From assembly GCA_007122045.1 (NCBI GenBank), contig SKJM01000753.1:1-7608 (forward strand): DNA of 7,608 nucleotides. Reading direction: 5' to 3'. The notes beneath the pieces were generated by a model, which did not search any database, had not been told where the DNA came from, and saw nothing but the letters and a program-made list of their open reading frames with translations. This DNA comes from Planctomycetales bacterium (GTDB lineage Bacteria > Planctomycetota > Planctomycetia > Pirellulales > Thermoguttaceae). The translations under genes and the position numbers were made by a program. Shown here one piece after another: positions 6,333 through 7,608 of the stretch (position 1 is the first letter of the stretch; every line of letters begins with the position of its first letter).

Positions 6333-6381
6333 ATGACACGCTGGAGGCCTGTCCCACGGGCTGAACGCCCATTCGCGCGCT

Positions 6382-7608
6382 TCAGGCGGCGTGGTTGGGC
6401 GTCTCGCGTCCCAGCACGAACCAGCGTGGGAGCGCTTCGGTAAGCTGCCGCCGGACGCGTTCGTCGCCGGTGCGGCTCTCGACCAGTTCGCGGAATCGTC
6501 GCCCCGCGCTTTCGATGCGCCGGTCCATGCGTTCGAGCACCTGGATGCTCGGGCTGAGGTCGGCCGGGACCTTCACCTCGCCCGAGATGCCAAGGTTGGC
6601 CAGCCGGGCCACCAGTTCGGCCTGCCCGCGCGACTGGCAGTCGAGGTACGTCTTCCGCTGCTTGCCGAAGTACACCGTGTTGGGCGAGAACATCACATCG
6701 GTCGAGACGGCCGCCGGCCGTTCGTCGGGGATGATCACCAGCGAGTTCGACTCCGATTGCCTGGCCAGCCACTCGACCAGGGGCGCGGCGTCGTCCAGTT
6801 CGGCCGCGTCCCAGATGTCGGCCGCCAGGTCGTGAACGCTGAAGCGGCGGTTGTTCGACGCGGCCCTCTGCCGCATTTTCTCGATCTCCACGACTCGAAT
6901 CTCGCGGAAGTGCCGGGCCGTCGCCTCGTATAGCCGGTCGATCAGTTCGTTACGTTCGTTGGGATCGGACACGCCGAGCCACTCCAGCACGGCGTCGTCC
7001 AACTCGCGGCGGTCCGCCTGGCACAACTCGCGCGGCAGCACCGGCGGCCCGGCGGCGAGCCGGCGGGCGGGTTCGGGCGTGCGGCAGTCCATGAGTTGCT
7101 CCTCGACCAGCCGGCCGACCGGGCGTTTGCCCATGCGCCGTAGAGCGCCGGTCAGGCGTTTCGCGACCTCGCCGGAAACGCCGCGAGGGTCGGGCACTTC
7201 CAGCAGATTCACGTCGACCACTTCCGTCTTGAGGTTCCCTTCGGTTCCTGCGAATCGGCCGTAAAACGTCTTGAACAGGGCCACGAGCGTCGAGTTCAGC
7301 ACCGCCACCAGCGCCCTCCGCTCCGCCGCCTTCAAGCCCGCCGCAGCGATGTCGAAAAGATTGTGATTGCAGATGAGCCGTTCCGGATTGGCCGCGATGA
7401 TGTGCCGATACTGCTGCGCCATGGGCCAGAAGGCGATGCCCGGCCGCACCAGGCCGGTCAGGTTGTACCATGGTTTGCGCGCGGCGCAGGTGGAACGCTC
7501 GGGAATGGGCACGGCCTTCGACTTGCTCGACGCGAACGGTTCGGTCGCTCCGTAGCGCAGATATCGCCATACCCAGGGGGCCTTGGTCTTCAGCCGGGCT
7601 ATCGGCTC
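6382..7608 (-). CDS. C-terminal part of an N6-adenine DNA methyltransferase/type IIG-like protein (5' end outside window)
   Basis: The frame is open to the right edge, with 408 residues visible; a GTG at 7512 is only an internal codon. Numbering visible residues, KPWYNL (45-50), RPGIAFWP, CNHNLFDI (80-87), VLNSTL (103-108), YGRFAGTEGNL (116-126) and DVNLLEVPDPR (132-142) form the pattern found after the catalytic domain of Eco57I/TaqI-like adenine methyltransferases, in the target-recognition region. The catalytic NPPY motif and SAM-binding part would lie upstream and are not seen. After it comes a helix-rich segment (LDDAVLEWLG 203-212, then REIRVVEIEKMRQRA) and a basic tail with VYFGKQRKTYLDCQSRGQAELV (312-333) that I cannot assign. 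Such enzymes methylate adenine in DNA as part of restriction or other phage-defence systems. The neighbouring toxin-antitoxin module fits a defence region. Which system it belongs to cannot be decided here. Confidence 0.7.
   Translation of the reverse strand, partial: EPIARLKTKAPWVWRYLRYGATEPFASSKSKAVPIPERSTCAARKPWYNLTGLVRPGIAFWPMAQQYRHIIAANPERLICNHNLFDIAAAGLKAAERRALVAVLNSTLVALFKTFYGRFAGTEGNLKTEVVDVNLLEVPDPRGVSGEVAKRLTGALRRMGKRPVGRLVEEQLMDCRTPEPARRLAAGPPVLPRELCQADRRELDDAVLEWLGVSDPNERNELIDRLYEATARHFREIRVVEIEKMRQRAASNNRRFSVHDLAADIWDAAELDDAAPLVEWLARQSESNSLVIIPDERPAAVSTDVMFSPNTVYFGKQRKTYLDCQSRGQAELVARLANLGISGEVKVPADLSPSIQVLERMDRRIESAGRRFRELVESRTGDERVRRQLTEALPRWFVLGRETPNHAA

Noticed and set aside
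5780..6772. Minus-strand 330-codon open frame across the toxin-antitoxin region
   Set aside because: It crosses the methyltransferase-like gene out of frame, the remnant, the promoter and the antitoxin out of frame. Only the toxin N-terminal remnant part has a meaningful translation.

Overview
The window looks like chromosomal DNA from a GC-rich member of the PVC superphylum, most likely a planctomycete. The pointers are the high GC content, a secreted beta-helix protein with a PEP-CTERM tail, a uroporphyrinogen-decarboxylase-like (URO-D-like) protein paired with an FGGY sugar kinase, a truncated M14 peptidase, and small palindromic intergenic repeats. No rRNA, tRNA, CRISPR array, transposase or phage gene is visible. 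The taxonomic assignment is inference.

Left part (1-3528). The 3' end of an M14 zinc carboxypeptidase gene enters from the left edge on the + strand. It converges, with a 37-nt gap, on a minus-strand pair transcribed URO-D-like gene (3462->2389) then FGGY kinase (2225->690). The pair is separated by 163 nt holding two palindromes. The URO-D-like gene has a plausible sigma70-type promoter. Together the pair looks like a small catabolic unit of unknown substrate.

Middle (3529-5315). A divergent intergenic region carries a good -35/-10 promoter (TTGACC, 16 nt, TAGAAT) for a secreted 482-aa right-handed beta-helix protein with signal peptide and PEP-CTERM sorting tail. About 190 nt of non-coding sequence follows.

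Right part (5316-7608), a small defence or stability region, all on the minus strand. From upstream to downstream it holds: the C-terminal 408 residues of a large protein resembling the target-recognition part of an N6-adenine DNA methyltransferase or type IIG restriction enzyme (5' end outside the window); a 134-bp degraded copy of a toxin-antitoxin junction; a strong promoter and a hairpin-forming leader; and an intact toxin-antitoxin pair, a 65-aa antitoxin overlapping by 14 nt a 172-aa PIN-domain toxin of the DUF3368 type. The degraded copy keeps the toxin N-terminus and the antitoxin tail but has a nonsense codon in the antitoxin frame, so this locus has held two related modules.

No clearly new system can be demonstrated from this window alone. 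The best leads are the duplicated and decayed toxin-antitoxin locus beside the methyltransferase, and the URO-D-like/FGGY kinase pair.
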